Notes: generated by a model not told the origin, from the letters alone. 64,000 nucleotides of DNA from JAHFTY01 sp964584785 (GCA_964584785.1 CAZPBY010000015.1:57027-121026), one strand, 5' to 3'; positions 33,189 through 42,251 are shown, numbered from the stretch's first letter. Translations and numbers: made by a program.

Positions 33189-34436
33189 TTAAATTGCGCC
33201 CTGCTGACGGGCGGATTGGATTTCATCGCTACTCATGCCGAGGACGTTCCTCAGCACATCTTCGGTATGTTCTCCCAACAGCGGCGATCGCTGGACATCC
33301 GCCGGAGAGTCGGACAACTTTATGGGATTGCCGACGGTCAGGTATTTGCCGCGTTTCGGATGATCCACCTCGACGACGGTTCCTGTTGCTCGAAGAGCCT
33401 GTTCTTCGGCGATTTCTTTCATCGAAAGAATCGGACCACAGGGAACATTCAGGGGATTGAGAGTGGCCATGACGTCCATTTTCGCCATCGTCATGGTCCA
33501 TTTCTCGACTTCCGCGAAGACCGCCTTGAGCCGCGGCAACCGGGCTTCGGGCGTGTTGTAATTCGGATCCGTGAGCCAGTCTTCGTGACCGATGACTTTG
33601 GCCAGAGCCGGAAAAGCCTGCGCCTGAGTGATCACGTAAATGTAGGCGTCGGGATCCGTTTCCCAACCTTTGCAGCGGACGATCCAGCCGGGATGGCCTC
33701 CACCCGAGGCGTTGCCGGCGCGAGGCACGGCGTCTCCGAATTTTCCGTTAGGATATTGCGGGTATTCCTTGAGGGGGCCTTTTGTGATTCGCTGCTGGTC
33801 ACGAAGCTTCACGCGGCAGAGATTCAGCACCGAGTCCTGCATGGCGCAAGTCACGCGCTGACCCCGCCCGCTGGTTTCGCGTTGAAAGAGCGCCGCCAGA
33901 ATGCCTGCGACAAGATGAATTCCCGTTCCCGAATCGCCGATCTGCGCGCCCGTCACCATCGGAACACCGTCGATCTCGCCGGTCGTCGATGCGGCCCCGC
34001 CTGTGCACTGCGCCACGTTTTCGTAAACCTTGCAGTCCTCGTATGGTCCCGGGCCGAATCCTTTTACCGAGGCGTAAATCATCCGCGGGTTGATCTCCTG
34101 GATTTTCTTCCACGGGAACCCCATGCGATCGATCGCGCCCGGCGCATAGTTTTCGACCATGACGTCGCATTTTTCGATGAGCTTTGTGAAGATCCGCGTT
34201 CCCGCTTCGGTCTTGGGATTCAAAGTCACGCTTCGCTTGTTGCCGTTCAACATTGTGAAGTACAGACTGTCGACATCCGGAATGTCCCGCAACTGAGTGC
34301 GAGTCGGGTCGCCCTCGCCGGGTTTTTCGATCTTGATCACGTCCGCGCCAAACCATGCCAGAATCTGGGTGCACGTCGGTCCCGACTGCACATGTGTCAT
34401 GTCGAGGATCCGCACACCGTCTAAAGCTTTCCCCAT
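33189..34436 (-). CDS. frc: Formyl-CoA:oxalate CoA-transferase (class III CoA-transferase)
   Basis: The 415-residue protein follows the known Frc/YfdW sequence closely from memory: VQSGPTCTQILAWFGADVIK, the LRDIPDVDSLYFTMLNGNKR block, QIGDSGTGIH with the catalytic aspartate at Asp168 (Asp169 in characterised Frc), MQDSVLNLCRVKLRDQQRI and YPQYPNGKFGDAVPR. Family chemistry moves CoA from formyl-CoA to oxalate, giving oxalyl-CoA for decarboxylation. The flexible glycine loop reads SGGGHPG instead of GGGGQPG. It is the first gene of a five-gene minus-strand operon. The usual partner oxalyl-CoA decarboxylase (oxc) is absent from the window. Confidence 0.88.
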   Translation of the reverse strand: MGKALDGVRILDMTHVQSGPTCTQILAWFGADVIKIEKPGEGDPTRTQLRDIPDVDSLYFTMLNGNKRSVTLNPKTEAGTRIFTKLIEKCDVMVENYAPGAIDRMGFPWKKIQEINPRMIYASVKGFGPGPYEDCKVYENVAQCTGGAASTTGEIDGVPMVTGAQIGDSGTGIHLVAGILAALFQRETSGRGQRVTCAMQDSVLNLCRVKLRDQQRITKGPLKEYPQYPNGKFGDAVPRAGNASGGGHPGWIVRCKGWETDPDAYIYVITQAQAFPALAKVIGHEDWLTDPNYNTPEARLPRLKAVFAEVEKWTMTMAKMDVMATLNPLNVPCGPILSMKEIAEEQALRATGTVVEVDHPKRGKYLTVGNPIKLSDSPADVQRSPLLGEHTEDVLRNVLGMSSDEIQSARQQGAI

Positions 34437-34510
34437 CAGTGCCCCTTCGTTTTCGTATTTCAGCCGGGAATTGTAACCTTGAAAAACCGCTTTGAGAACC
34501 CCACGCCGGA

Positions 34511-35794
34511 CTATTCGGATCGTCCGGAGATGTTCGCTGCCAGTTTGCCATGATGAAGTCTTATCGAAACCGCCGCGCCGATTTCCACATCATCCGACGA
34601 CCGCACCACGCGTCCGTCGGGCGTCTGGCAAATGGCGTAGCCTCGCTCCAGGACCGCAAGCGGACTCAACGCGTCGAGCGTGTGCGCGATGCGGGCGAAT
34701 GACTGATACGATTTCTGGAGCGACAGCTTCACGGCGTTCGTCAATCGCTGCTCCGCCAATTCGACTGCATGGGAACGCCGCCGGGTCAACGCTCCAGACC
34801 GGCCGATCTGCTCGAGACGGAACGTGAAATCGTCCACTTGCTGGGATAATCGTCGAATCCTCGCTTCGGCTACGACGAATCCGCGACTCCCGACTTTCGA
34901 TGCAAGAAAATGCCGCCAATTGCTCAGCCGATACTTCAAGGCTCCTTCCAGGCGGCCACGCAGCTGATCGACGCGCTGGTACAGCTCCTCCTTCGACCGG
35001 ATGACAATCTCTGCCGCCGCGCTGGGCGTGGCGGCTCGCAAATCGGCGACGAAATCGGCAATCGTGAAATCAATCTCGTGCCCGACGGCGGAGATCACCG
35101 GTTTCTGAGAACGGATGATCGCCCGCGCCACGCGCTCTTCGTTGAAGGGCCACAGATCCTCCATCGAACCGCCTCCGCGCGTGATCACGATGACGTCGAC
35201 GTCCGAATGGCGGCTCAGGAAGTCGATCCCCTCCATGATCTGCAGCGACGCGCCGTCGCCCTGCACTTCGGCCGGGTAGATCAAGACGTCCACGGCATTG
35301 TGACGGCGTTTCAAAACCGTCAAAAAATCGCGGAGTGCGGCGCTCTTCGCGGACGTCACCACACCGACTTTCTTCGGAAACACGGGAATCCGGCGCTTGC
35401 GCTCGGGACGGAACAATCCTTCCTTTTCGAGCTTCTCCTTCAGTTGTTCGAAAGCGAGTTGAAGCGCCCCTAAACCTGCCGGCTCGAGCACTTCGACGAT
35501 CAACTGATACTCGCCGCGCCCTTCGTACGTGCTGACGCGCCCGCGCGCGCGGAACCGCTTTCCATTTTCCGGTTTGAAACGCAAAAGCCGAGCAGTATTG
35601 CGAAAGCAGACCGCGTTGAGCTGTGCCCGGTCATCCTTGAGGGTGAAATACAGATGTCCGGCGGCCGAGGACTTGAAGTTCGAAATCTCGCCTTCCACCC
35701 AGATGTCCGTGAAACGCCGCTCGAGCATCTCGCGGATTTCGAAGCTCAATTCGGATACGGAGTAGATGCGGCGATTGAATTCAGGGTTGCGCAC
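34511..35794 (-). CDS. xseA: Exodeoxyribonuclease VII large subunit
   Basis: A 427-residue protein with the N-terminal OB-fold (YSVSELSFEIREMLERRFTD, VEGEISNFKSSAAGHLYFTLKD) and the catalytic Exonuc_VII_L domain (RRIPVFPKKVGVVTS, DVLIYPAEVQGDGA, DVIVITRGGGSMEDLWPFNEE, SAVGHEIDFTIADFVADLRA). It degrades single-stranded DNA together with XseB. The start is taken as GTG 35794, which directly precedes the family N-terminus; the longer frame to 35923 overlaps the divergent ABC gene region. A -10-like TATACT ends 6 nt before this GTG, with no ribosome-binding site. No xseB follows in the window. Confidence 0.92.
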   Translation of the reverse strand: MRNPEFNRRIYSVSELSFEIREMLERRFTDIWVEGEISNFKSSAAGHLYFTLKDDRAQLNAVCFRNTARLLRFKPENGKRFRARGRVSTYEGRGEYQLIVEVLEPAGLGALQLAFEQLKEKLEKEGLFRPERKRRIPVFPKKVGVVTSAKSAALRDFLTVLKRRHNAVDVLIYPAEVQGDGASLQIMEGIDFLSRHSDVDVIVITRGGGSMEDLWPFNEERVARAIIRSQKPVISAVGHEIDFTIADFVADLRAATPSAAAEIVIRSKEELYQRVDQLRGRLEGALKYRLSNWRHFLASKVGSRGFVVAEARIRRLSQQVDDFTFRLEQIGRSGALTRRRSHAVELAEQRLTNAVKLSLQKSYQSFARIAHTLDALSPLAVLERGYAICQTPDGRVVRSSDDVEIGAAVSIRLHHGKLAANISGRSE

Positions 35795-35800
35795 GCACGG

Positions 35801-35823
35801 AGTATAGTCTATTCGGCGAATAG
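35801..35823 (-). promoter_or_regulatory. xseA promoter with 15-bp palindrome
   Basis: On the minus strand TATACT (35801-35806) ends 6 nt from the GTG start, and just upstream lies the perfect palindrome CTATTCGGCGAATAG (35809-35823, 7-bp arms, 1-nt centre) in the -10/-35 spacer. A repressor bound there would block the promoter. A LexA-like control of this repair gene is only a guess. Confidence 0.45.
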
Positions 35824-35884
35824 CCGTTTTCGCTCCCGACCAGCCCCCATGGGTAGCCTTTGTCGCGTGTATGATGATGGCGGC

Positions 35885-36574
35885 ATGGGCCTCCTGCTTC
35901 AGATTGATGACTTGAAAAAACACTACCGCATGGGTGACAACGTTGTCCGCGCACTCGACGGTGTGTCGATCGCCGTTTCGGACAGAGAATTCGTCGCGCT
36001 TCTTGGACCTTCAGGATCCGGAAAATCAACGCTGCTCAATTTGATTGCCGGCCTCGATCGTCCGACATCCGGCACGCTGCGAATCGACGGCAGCGATCTG
36101 GCCACCATGACGGCCGAGGAACTCAGCGTTCATCGCCGCCGGAACGTCGGCATCATTTTTCAGTCTTTCAATCTCGTCTCGACGATGAGCGCTCTCGAAA
36201 ACGTGACGCTATCCATGATGTTTGCGGGAATTCCCAGGACTGAACGAGACCACCGCGGCGCAATGCTGCTCGAATCCATGGGCCTTGCCGGCCGTCAGCG
36301 GCATACACCGAAAGAGCTTTCGGGAGGCGAGCAGCAGCGCGTTGCGATCTCTCGAGCGCTTGCGAACAAGCCCCGTCTCCTCCTGGCGGACGAACCGACG
36401 GGAAATCTCGATAGCCGGACGTCGCGTGAAATCATGGAAGTGCTCAAGAACCTCAACGAGCAGGAAGGCAAGACGGTGATCCTCGTGACCCACGATTCGA
36501 CGATCGCATCGAAGTATGCGCACCGGACGATCACCCTCATGGACGGCGTGGTTCAGACGGATTCTCCATCATGA
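35885..36574 (+). CDS. MacB/LolD-type ABC transporter ATPase
   Basis: A 229-residue ABC ATPase with Walker A GPSGSGKST (41-49), Q-loop FQSFNLV, signature LSGGEQQR, Walker B LLLADEPTGNLDS and switch His in VTHDS. The combination belongs to the LolD/MacB/FtsE group that powers periplasm-facing FtsX-like permeases. The ATG at 35885 starts directly at the domain. It overlaps the permease gene by 4 nt, so the two form one transporter. A membrane-fusion protein, common in tripartite MacAB systems, is not encoded beside it. Confidence 0.9.
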   Translation: MGLLLQIDDLKKHYRMGDNVVRALDGVSIAVSDREFVALLGPSGSGKSTLLNLIAGLDRPTSGTLRIDGSDLATMTAEELSVHRRRNVGIIFQSFNLVSTMSALENVTLSMMFAGIPRTERDHRGAMLLESMGLAGRQRHTPKELSGGEQQRVAISRALANKPRLLLADEPTGNLDSRTSREIMEVLKNLNEQEGKTVILVTHDSTIASKYAHRTITLMDGVVQTDSPS

Positions 36575-37959
36575 CGTTTAACGATACGCTGGGCCTCTCG
36601 CTGCGAAACCTGCGTCAATCGAAGCTCCGCACTGCGCTCACCACGCTGGGCGTCTCGATCGGAATCGCGTCACTCGGGGGAATGATTTCCCTCGGAGTCG
36701 GTTTACAGGAACAAACCGTTGGACGGTTCCTGCAATCGGGTCTGTTTGGAACCATCACCGTCGCGTCACAAAGCGACCTGCCCGGTCCCCTGGCGCAATT
36801 GGGGGCGCGCGGCGGCCGGCGGGGATTTGGAGGATTCCGGGGCCGTGGTGGTGCCGCGGCGGCATCAGAAGTTCCGGCGGCAAAGCTGGACGACGCCGCC
36901 CTGAAGCAGATTTCCGCTTTGGAAAATGTCCGCGAGGTTTATCCGAATCTGCGTTTGCCCGTAGAGATGTCGCTCGACGGTTTTTCCCAGACCGTTCCGG
37001 CGATCGGCGTACCGATGTCATCGAGAAACGAAGGTTCGTTCCAGACGCTGTCGTTTGGGCGGTTCTTCGCAGACGAGAACGAACACGCATGCATGTTCAG
37101 TCTGGACATGGCGCGACAAATCGACCGGCAGAATCCGGGCAGCCTGATCGGCAAGACGGCGAAGCTATCGTACGCGGCGACGGCGACGGATGTGAAGGGA
37201 GCAGCGTTCAACGGCGGATTTCAAGTCCACCGCGCGGATCTCGAATGCCGGGTCGAGGGAATCGTCGAACGAAGTGTCGGATCGCTGCCGGTCGGCCCCG
37301 GCATTCCGTTATTGAGTGTGGTCATTCCGCTGGCAATGGCGCGGAAAATCAATGACGAAATCGTCGCCAATGCGCAATCCTTGATGCGCGATCCCGGTGA
37401 ACCGAGGTCTTATTCAACGCTCACCGTCAAAGTCAGGCAGCCGCAATACACGCAGGACATCGAAGACCGCCTTCGGCAAATGGGCTTCACCGTCTTTTCG
37501 GCTGACGATGCGCTGAGAGGCGCGAAGAACGCGTTCATCATTCTGGATATCTTCCTGAGTCTGATCGGCTCCATCGCGCTGGCCGTCTCATCGCTTGGAA
37601 TCGTCAACACGATGGTGATGTCGATCCTCGAACGGACCCGGGAGATCGGAATAATGAAAGCCATCGGCGCCAGCGACGGCGATATCCGTCGCATTTTCCT
37701 GATTGAAGCGTCCGTTATCGGCGTGTTCGGCGGACTCGCCGGAATTGCCCTGGCGTGGATCGTGGGACAAGTTATTAACTTCGGCGCGAACCTCTACATT
37801 CGAAGCCAGGGCGGCACGGCCGGAACGCTGTTTTCGTTGCCGCTGTGGCTGATCGCGAGCGCGATCGGTTTCTCAATCGCCGTGAGCCTTGCGGCCGGAA
37901 GTTATCCGGCGGCGCGCGCCGCCAAACTCGATCCGATTCACGCGCTGCGTCATGATTAA
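36571..37959 (+). CDS. MacB/FtsX-type ABC transporter permease
   Basis: The 462-residue partner of the preceding ATPase. An N-terminal helix (about 22-45) is followed by a periplasmic MacB_PCD domain of about 260 residues and three C-terminal helices with the FtsX signature (SILERTREIGIMKAIGAS). Residues 79-94 are an unusual Gly/Arg/Phe-rich tract (ARGGRRGFGGFRGRGG) in the periplasmic domain, which is not part of the core fold. Mechanotransmission, for example of lipoproteins, peptides or cell-wall signals, is the likely mode; the substrate is unknown. Confidence 0.85.
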   Translation: MTFNDTLGLSLRNLRQSKLRTALTTLGVSIGIASLGGMISLGVGLQEQTVGRFLQSGLFGTITVASQSDLPGPLAQLGARGGRRGFGGFRGRGGAAAASEVPAAKLDDAALKQISALENVREVYPNLRLPVEMSLDGFSQTVPAIGVPMSSRNEGSFQTLSFGRFFADENEHACMFSLDMARQIDRQNPGSLIGKTAKLSYAATATDVKGAAFNGGFQVHRADLECRVEGIVERSVGSLPVGPGIPLLSVVIPLAMARKINDEIVANAQSLMRDPGEPRSYSTLTVKVRQPQYTQDIEDRLRQMGFTVFSADDALRGAKNAFIILDIFLSLIGSIALAVSSLGIVNTMVMSILERTREIGIMKAIGASDGDIRRIFLIEASVIGVFGGLAGIALAWIVGQVINFGANLYIRSQGGTAGTLFSLPLWLIASAIGFSIAVSLAAGSYPAARAAKLDPIHALRHD

Positions 37960-37968
37960 GAAGCGCGT

Positions 37969-38049
37969 CACGAAGCCCGTCGTTACGCTCCGGGTTCTGT
38001 GCGTTACGGCAAAACTGTCAAAAACCGGAGCGCAGCGACGGGCTCCGTG
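37969..38049. repeat. REP-like palindrome, copy C
   Basis: Left arm 37969-37999 and right arm about 38022-38049 share the core CCCGTCG-TACGCTCCGGG / CCGGAGCGCAGCGACGGG with copy B. It lies 9 nt after the ABC permease stop and about 30 nt before the next promoter, where it may stop transcription. Confidence 0.75.
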
Positions 38050-38081
38050 GGTGACCTTTCATTGGAAGACCGGACGCGATG

Positions 38082-38087
38082 TATAGT
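38082..38087 (+). promoter_or_regulatory. TATAGT box 8 nt before the M28 peptidase start
   Basis: TATAGT is separated by 8 nt from the ATG at 38096 and no Shine-Dalgarno sequence is present, again suggesting a leaderless or near-leaderless transcript. No clear -35. Confidence 0.4.
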
Positions 38088-38095
38088 CATGCTCC

Positions 38096-39700
38096 ATGAG
38101 CAGAGGATTAACCGTACTGTGGTTCGCAGCCGCAGCCTCTCTGTTGGCCGGTCAGGATTCATCGCCACAATCGATCAAGAAAGCTGCCGAGTTGATACAA
38201 GCATCAGACATCCGCGCTGATCTGTCCTTCCTCGCATCGAAGGACCTCGCAGGACGAAATGCCGGAAGCGCCGAGGACCACATCGCGACGGAATACATCG
38301 CGTCGGAGTTCCGGAGGCTGGGTCTCAAAGCCGTCGGGGACGACAATACGTACTATCAGAAAATGGTGATCCTCACGGGCGAATACGACGCCGCCCGTAC
38401 GACGATGACCGCGAATATCGGCGGCACTGAACATTCATTCAAATTCAATCAGGATTTCCGAAGCGTGCGACAGAGCCTGCGAGACACGGCGGCGTGCGGG
38501 AACGTCGTCTTTGCGGGCTACGGCATCGACGCTCCCGAATACGGGTACAACGATTTTTCCGGCATCGATGTGAAATCCAAAGTTGTGGTGGCCTTCAATC
38601 GCGAACCGCAAGCCAACGATCCGGGTTCGAAATTCATGGGATCGTGGGATACCTATCACGCTTTCAACTGGCACAAGATCGAAGAGGTCCGCAAACGCGG
38701 CGCCGCGGCCTTGCTCCTGGTGCAGGGCCAGGATTCCAGAATCGTTAAGCAGACTCCGGCAAGCTCGCCGCGGCCGGCAGTCGGCCCGAGCTTTGCGCTG
38801 GACGGTGAGATGTGGGACCTCCCGGTTTTTTCGATTTCGGGAAGCATTGCGAATCAACTCCTGGAGCCTTCCCGTAAAACCGTGGAGGGTCTGCAGGACG
38901 CAATCGAACAGACGCTTCATCCGAACTCACTGGATGTCCCCGGCAGTTCTGTTTGTGTTTCAAAGGCTTTTGCCAATCTGCAGAAGCACGAGGGACGCAA
39001 CGTCGCCGGACTTCTCGAAGGATCCGATCCGGCGCTGAAGCCGGAAACGATCATCGTGACGGCGCATCACGATCATATGGGCGCCGCGAACGGCCACATC
39101 TATTACGGCGCGGACGACAACGCTTCGGGCGTTGCCGGAATGTTGGGCACCGCCAGGGCGCTCGTGAAAGGGAATGTTCGCCCTCGGCGAAGCGTCCTGT
39201 TCATCGCTTACGACGGCGAGGAGCGCATCTTTCTCGGATCTTACTACTACGTCACGCATCCGCTCGTCGCGCTGGATCGCACGGTCGCGAACCTCAACCT
39301 CGACATGATCGGCCGCGATGAGAACGACGCGAATTGGCCCGTGCCTGCGGACGGCAACGTGAATATGGTGAATGTCCTGGGAACACGCTACAACTCCGGT
39401 CTCCGGAGAATCATCGAACAACAGAACGAGCAAGTCGGCCTGAAGCTGGATTACAAAATGGACACCGTCGATCCGGATTCCCTGTGGTCTCGAAGCGACC
39501 ACTTCTGGTTCGCAACACGGCACATTCCCCAGGTGGAATTCCAAACGGGCTTGCATCCGGACTATCACACCGAGAATGACACCTGGGAACGGATCAACTA
39601 TCCGAAGCTGACCAAAATCGCTCGTTTGGTATTTCTGTCGGTGGCTACTCTCGCGAACTCCAGCGCGAAACTCGCCTTCAATCCTGCCGGCGATCGATAA
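38096..39700 (+). CDS. Exported M28-family zinc aminopeptidase with PA insert
   Basis: A 534-residue secreted or periplasmic metallopeptidase. After a signal peptide (MSRGLTVLWFAAAASLLAGQ) come a protease-associated (PA)-like region (about 130-260) and the M28 catalytic domain with the ordered ligands of two zinc ions: TAHHDHMG (His324, Asp326), YYGADDNASG, YDGEERIFLG (Glu pair), LNLDMIGRDE, and DYHTENDT near the end. All expected ligands are present, so it should be active, probably trimming N-terminal residues of peptides. It stands alone between the ABC operon and a relic toxin-antitoxin locus. Confidence 0.88.
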   Translation: MSRGLTVLWFAAAASLLAGQDSSPQSIKKAAELIQASDIRADLSFLASKDLAGRNAGSAEDHIATEYIASEFRRLGLKAVGDDNTYYQKMVILTGEYDAARTTMTANIGGTEHSFKFNQDFRSVRQSLRDTAACGNVVFAGYGIDAPEYGYNDFSGIDVKSKVVVAFNREPQANDPGSKFMGSWDTYHAFNWHKIEEVRKRGAAALLLVQGQDSRIVKQTPASSPRPAVGPSFALDGEMWDLPVFSISGSIANQLLEPSRKTVEGLQDAIEQTLHPNSLDVPGSSVCVSKAFANLQKHEGRNVAGLLEGSDPALKPETIIVTAHHDHMGAANGHIYYGADDNASGVAGMLGTARALVKGNVRPRRSVLFIAYDGEERIFLGSYYYVTHPLVALDRTVANLNLDMIGRDENDANWPVPADGNVNMVNVLGTRYNSGLRRIIEQQNEQVGLKLDYKMDTVDPDSLWSRSDHFWFATRHIPQVEFQTGLHPDYHTENDTWERINYPKLTKIARLVFLSVATLANSSAKLAFNPAGDR

Positions 39701-39714
39701 CGCGCCGCTGGTTT

Positions 39715-39877
39715 ATTGGAGGGTGTATCAGCGGAATAGAATCTTTGTGGTTCTTGCGATACACACGAAAATCGCCGACATCTACAGTGATGACTGAGGG
39801 ACACCGCACTTGCGGGACGTTGTTTGAAGCCACTCCGCCAGCTCGGGCGTGAGACGCACAGTAATTGTATGACCCAT
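39715..39877 (-). pseudogene. Relic of a vapBC toxin-antitoxin module
   Basis: On the minus strand an ATG at 39877 opens MGHTITVRLTPELAEWLQTT and continues for 31 residues to a stop at 39782; this is the start of a ribbon-helix-helix antitoxin. Overlapping it in another frame, about 39794-39715 reads ITVDVGDFRVYRKNHKDS followed by IPLIHPP, which resembles the C-terminus of VapC PIN toxins. The middle of the module (antitoxin tail and toxin active site) is missing, which an internal deletion would explain. Recognition is by eye. The relic belongs to a different subfamily from the intact vapBC at 25.9 kb. Confidence 0.6.
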
Positions 39878-39885
39878 AGGTCAAT

Positions 39886-39927
39886 AATGTAATGCACGCA
39901 CAGCGAAACTCGCAACCGCATTACATT
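39886..39927. promoter_or_regulatory. Operator-like inverted repeat upstream of the relic vapBC
   Basis: AATGTAATGC (39886-39895) and GCATTACATT (39918-39927) are perfect 10-bp arms 22 nt apart, starting 9 nt upstream of the relic antitoxin ATG. The position is where VapBC complexes bind to repress themselves, so it is probably a surviving operator. Confidence 0.5.
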
Positions 39928-39964
39928 CACAAAAGCAGCTCACATGGTGCCGCCTGCTGCGCCA

Positions 39965-42112
39965 TCACGGTCTGACGTCGCGCATCATCACGACGTCGAC
40001 GACCCAGGAGCCGCGCGCGAGGGCGATCTGTTTGCCGTCAGGCGAGCAGTCGAACGAGAAGATTTGGTCGGTCGAGTTGAAATCGGTTAGCGACGCGGGC
40101 TTGCCGCCGATTATCGGTTGCCGCCAGAGATTCCAGAAGCCGCCGCGTTTGCCCGGGTAAATCAACGACTGTCCGTCGGGCGCCCAGCGCACGGCTTGGG
40201 CGGGCTGCAGCTCCGTTGGGAAATCGAAAAGCCGGGCTGGCGCTCCACCCTCGAACGGGACGAGCCCTATTTTGAATCGCGCTTGAGGCTGCTGTGGATC
40301 CTGAAAAAACGAAGCGATCCATTTGCCGTCGGGCGAAATGGCCGAGGCTCGCCAGCCCTTGTCGGTCAGCCGATGGGCGGGACCGCCGTCGACCGGCATT
40401 TTCCACAGGATTTCGTCGTCTGCCGATGTGTACACGACCCATTTTCCATCAGGAGAGATGGCCGGAAATCTTTCGTCCTTACCCTGTGTCAGCTGCCTGA
40501 GATTGGTGCCGTCGTTTTCCATTCTCCACAGGTTCAAGCTGTTCGCGCGATCCGATTCAAAGATGATGAATCGTCCGTCGCGTGAAACCGTGGGGCTTTC
40601 GTTGCGGCCGCCGGCAGTCAGTTGTTTAATCCCGCTTCCATCCGGGTTCATGATCCAGATGTCCTCACCCAGCGGGTTGTTGGCGGAAGATGTATAGAGT
40701 ATTCGTCCATCCGGCAACCAGCCGAACACAAGGTAGTTGCTTGTTCCGCTGGTGATCTGTCTCGCGGAAGTTGCCCGACTCCCGGCATCATGTCCAACAT
40801 TTGCCGTCCAGATGCTGCGTTGCAGATCCAGCTTCGAACTGACGAGCGCGCGAGTATCCGCGGACAGGCTCAATCCGGTATAGGTATCCGTGTCGGCGGT
40901 CAGTTTTCGCACTTCACCGCCAGGATACGAAATGCGCCAGATCCAGTTGGTCACCGTTCCCTTGTCCCTGCCGGCGACGATCAAGCCGCTGCCGTCCGCA
41001 AGCCAGCTTACGGCTTCAAGAAGTACCCATCGTTTATCAGTGATTACCCTCTGCGCGCCGTCCGCGACTCGCACCTCGACCGGATACATCCGTGCGCCGC
41101 TGACTTCGGTGCTGCCGGCAGACGAGACAATGACCTTTCCGTCAGGCGACCAGGCGGCGTAACTGAATCCGTCCGACAACGGCCGGCGGGCAAGCTGGTG
41201 CTCTCCGGTACCGTCCTCGTTCGCGATCATCAACGCACTCTCATCAAGTTCACGGGAATTTCGGATGAAGGCCAGCCTCTTCCCATCGGGAGAAAGCCCA
41301 ATCCCATCGACGCCGGTGATCACTTTTGACGGCACTCCTCCGAGCGCAGGCATTCGATAGAGCGAATTCAATGGTCCGAGCTTATCGGATTTGATGAAGT
41401 AGATCTGCTTGCCGTCACGAGAGAAGGTTAATCCGCCAAGATGCCGGACCTCCGATGGAGGAAGGATCTGTTGCGTGCTGCCCACAGCGAGATGTTTGAG
41501 CCGGATACTGGGATATCCGTTTTCAACCACGTTATACGCGACGTACTTGCCATCCGGTGAAATGGCCGGACTTCCTGCATTGCCACTGTAGGTGAGTCTC
41601 GATAGCTCGAAATTCTCGAACGCTCCAGCGCGGCTGGTGGAGTCCGCGCGATGTGTCCACCTGCCAATACGGATCGACACGACGAGTACGATCAATGCTG
41701 CAACAAGGATTCGGCCGTCGAAAGGCATTCGGCGGAAAGGTTTCCTGGACGGCGTTGCAGTTGTGGCTGGTACTTCCGAGTATTCGAACGTCGGTGTGAC
41801 TTCCGCCACGAAACGATATCCACGTCCCGGAATGGTGACGACGTACCGGTGCTCGGCGGGGTTTTCTCCCAACGCCTTCCTGAGCGCGGAGATGTTCCGC
41901 GTGAGATTGTTTTCCTCGACGGCCGTATCGGGCCACACAGCGCGGATCAAGTCTTCCTTGCCGACGATTTCGCCGTTAGAGTGAATCAAAACCAGCAGAA
42001 TATCGAAGGCTTTGGGAGTGAGCGGCACAACCGCGTCGTGCAGCAGCAACCGGCGCTTCAGCGCGTCAACGCGGAAGGGTCCGAATTGATAAGACTGTTT
42101 GTCTGCTGTCAT
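39965..42112 (-). CDS. CadC-like winged-helix regulator fused to TolB/PD40 beta-propeller
   Basis: A 715-residue protein with an N-terminal OmpR/PhoB-type winged helix (about residues 8-105; LTPKAFDILLVLIHSNGEIV, NNLTRNISALRKALGE, YVVTIPGRGYRFVAEV), one membrane helix (about 133-152) and a C-terminal domain of many PD40/TolB-like repeats with the motif SPDGK. It should be an inner-membrane transcription factor with a periplasmic sensor propeller and a cytoplasmic DNA-binding domain, a design common in Acidobacteriota. The ATG at 42112 is preferred to the TTG at 42124. It is divergent from the acyl-CoA dehydrogenase-like gene, with 139 nt between starts, which may be its target. Confidence 0.87.
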   Translation of the reverse strand: MTADKQSYQFGPFRVDALKRRLLLHDAVVPLTPKAFDILLVLIHSNGEIVGKEDLIRAVWPDTAVEENNLTRNISALRKALGENPAEHRYVVTIPGRGYRFVAEVTPTFEYSEVPATTATPSRKPFRRMPFDGRILVAALIVLVVSIRIGRWTHRADSTSRAGAFENFELSRLTYSGNAGSPAISPDGKYVAYNVVENGYPSIRLKHLAVGSTQQILPPSEVRHLGGLTFSRDGKQIYFIKSDKLGPLNSLYRMPALGGVPSKVITGVDGIGLSPDGKRLAFIRNSRELDESALMIANEDGTGEHQLARRPLSDGFSYAAWSPDGKVIVSSAGSTEVSGARMYPVEVRVADGAQRVITDKRWVLLEAVSWLADGSGLIVAGRDKGTVTNWIWRISYPGGEVRKLTADTDTYTGLSLSADTRALVSSKLDLQRSIWTANVGHDAGSRATSARQITSGTSNYLVFGWLPDGRILYTSSANNPLGEDIWIMNPDGSGIKQLTAGGRNESPTVSRDGRFIIFESDRANSLNLWRMENDGTNLRQLTQGKDERFPAISPDGKWVVYTSADDEILWKMPVDGGPAHRLTDKGWRASAISPDGKWIASFFQDPQQPQARFKIGLVPFEGGAPARLFDFPTELQPAQAVRWAPDGQSLIYPGKRGGFWNLWRQPIIGGKPASLTDFNSTDQIFSFDCSPDGKQIALARGSWVVDVVMMRDVRP

Positions 42113-42251
42113 CGCTGCCCGCAACGGCTTTCACAAATTTTCAGAAATTTTCCGCACGCTTCAACGACGCGCGATGGGTTTCTTGAGTACTGTCCGCCAT
42201 CGATCAAGCCATTACGACGAATTGGGGAATTCTATTGGCGAGGAGGCGCTC

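Noticed and set aside
32241..34424. A 727-codon open frame on the plus strand opposite the PanE-like and frc genes
   Set aside because: The minus-strand genes have clear family motifs, and the plus frame shows repetitive His/Arg/Asp-rich composition typical of antisense shadows in GC-rich DNA.
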